The notes under the pieces: model-generated | The model's database searches: none | What the model saw: only the letters and a program-made list of their open reading frames with translations | What the model was told of the DNA's origin: nothing | Shown here: piece by piece, positions 5,449 to 5,449 of the stretch | Numbering within the stretch: position 1 is the stretch's first letter | Layout of the letters: each line of letters begins with the position of its first letter | Position numbers and translations under genes: made by a program | NCBI GenBank assembly: GCA_949745625.1 | Contig: CATJZR010000080.1 | Coordinates: forward strand, 1-5,449 | Direction: 5' to 3' | Origin: an uncultured Eubacteriales bacterium | GTDB lineage: Bacteria; Bacillota; Clostridia; Christensenellales; Borkfalkiaceae | Length of the DNA stretch: 5,449 nucleotides

Positions 5449-5449
5449 C

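Noticed and set aside
5189..5449. Minus-strand open frame of 86 codons starting LERFEPPTHGLEG-like
   Set aside because: It lies antisense to both tRNA genes and their promoter. Such peptides are a well-known artefact of translating tRNA complements.

Overview
The window comes from a bacterium, most likely an uncultured member of the Firmicutes (Clostridia-like). The pointers are AGGAGG-type ribosome binding sites, sigma-A-type TTGACA/TATAAT promoters, tRNA genes with encoded CCA ends, and secreted SH3-type membrane proteins. Genes are moderately GC-rich and intergenic DNA is strongly AT-rich. The lineage is an inference from style, not from a marker gene.

Region 1 (1-2598, minus strand) is a piece of a tailed-phage DNA-packaging module, read right to left: large terminase subunit (TerL), a small protein resembling the C-terminal segment of small terminase subunits, and the first 302 codons of a portal protein that runs off the left edge. 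Both gene junctions are 4-base ATGA overlaps, so the three genes look translationally coupled. No integrase, repressor or complete small terminase is visible on the upstream side of terL.

Region 2 (2599-5134) holds chromosomal-looking genes. Two plus-strand genes encode secreted proteins with one C-terminal membrane anchor: a 219-residue protein with two SH3-like stretches, and a 417-residue protein with propeller-like repeats followed by an SH3-like stretch. Both lack a ribosome binding site and carry a TATAAT box 7-8 bases before the start codon, so their transcripts appear leaderless. Between them, on the minus strand, lies a small gene with a faint resemblance to sigma factor region 4; its end overlaps the end of the first plus-strand gene. 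A 200-base AT-rich stretch with repeats precedes the second membrane-protein gene.

Region 3 (5135-5449) has a strong intrinsic terminator, a perfect-consensus extended promoter, and tandem tRNA-Gly(TCC) and tRNA-Arg(TCT) genes. The tRNA-Gly has C in place of the nearly invariant T at position 55.

The packaging genes would act together to load DNA into a capsid. The two membrane proteins may share a cell-surface role, but nothing here identifies it.
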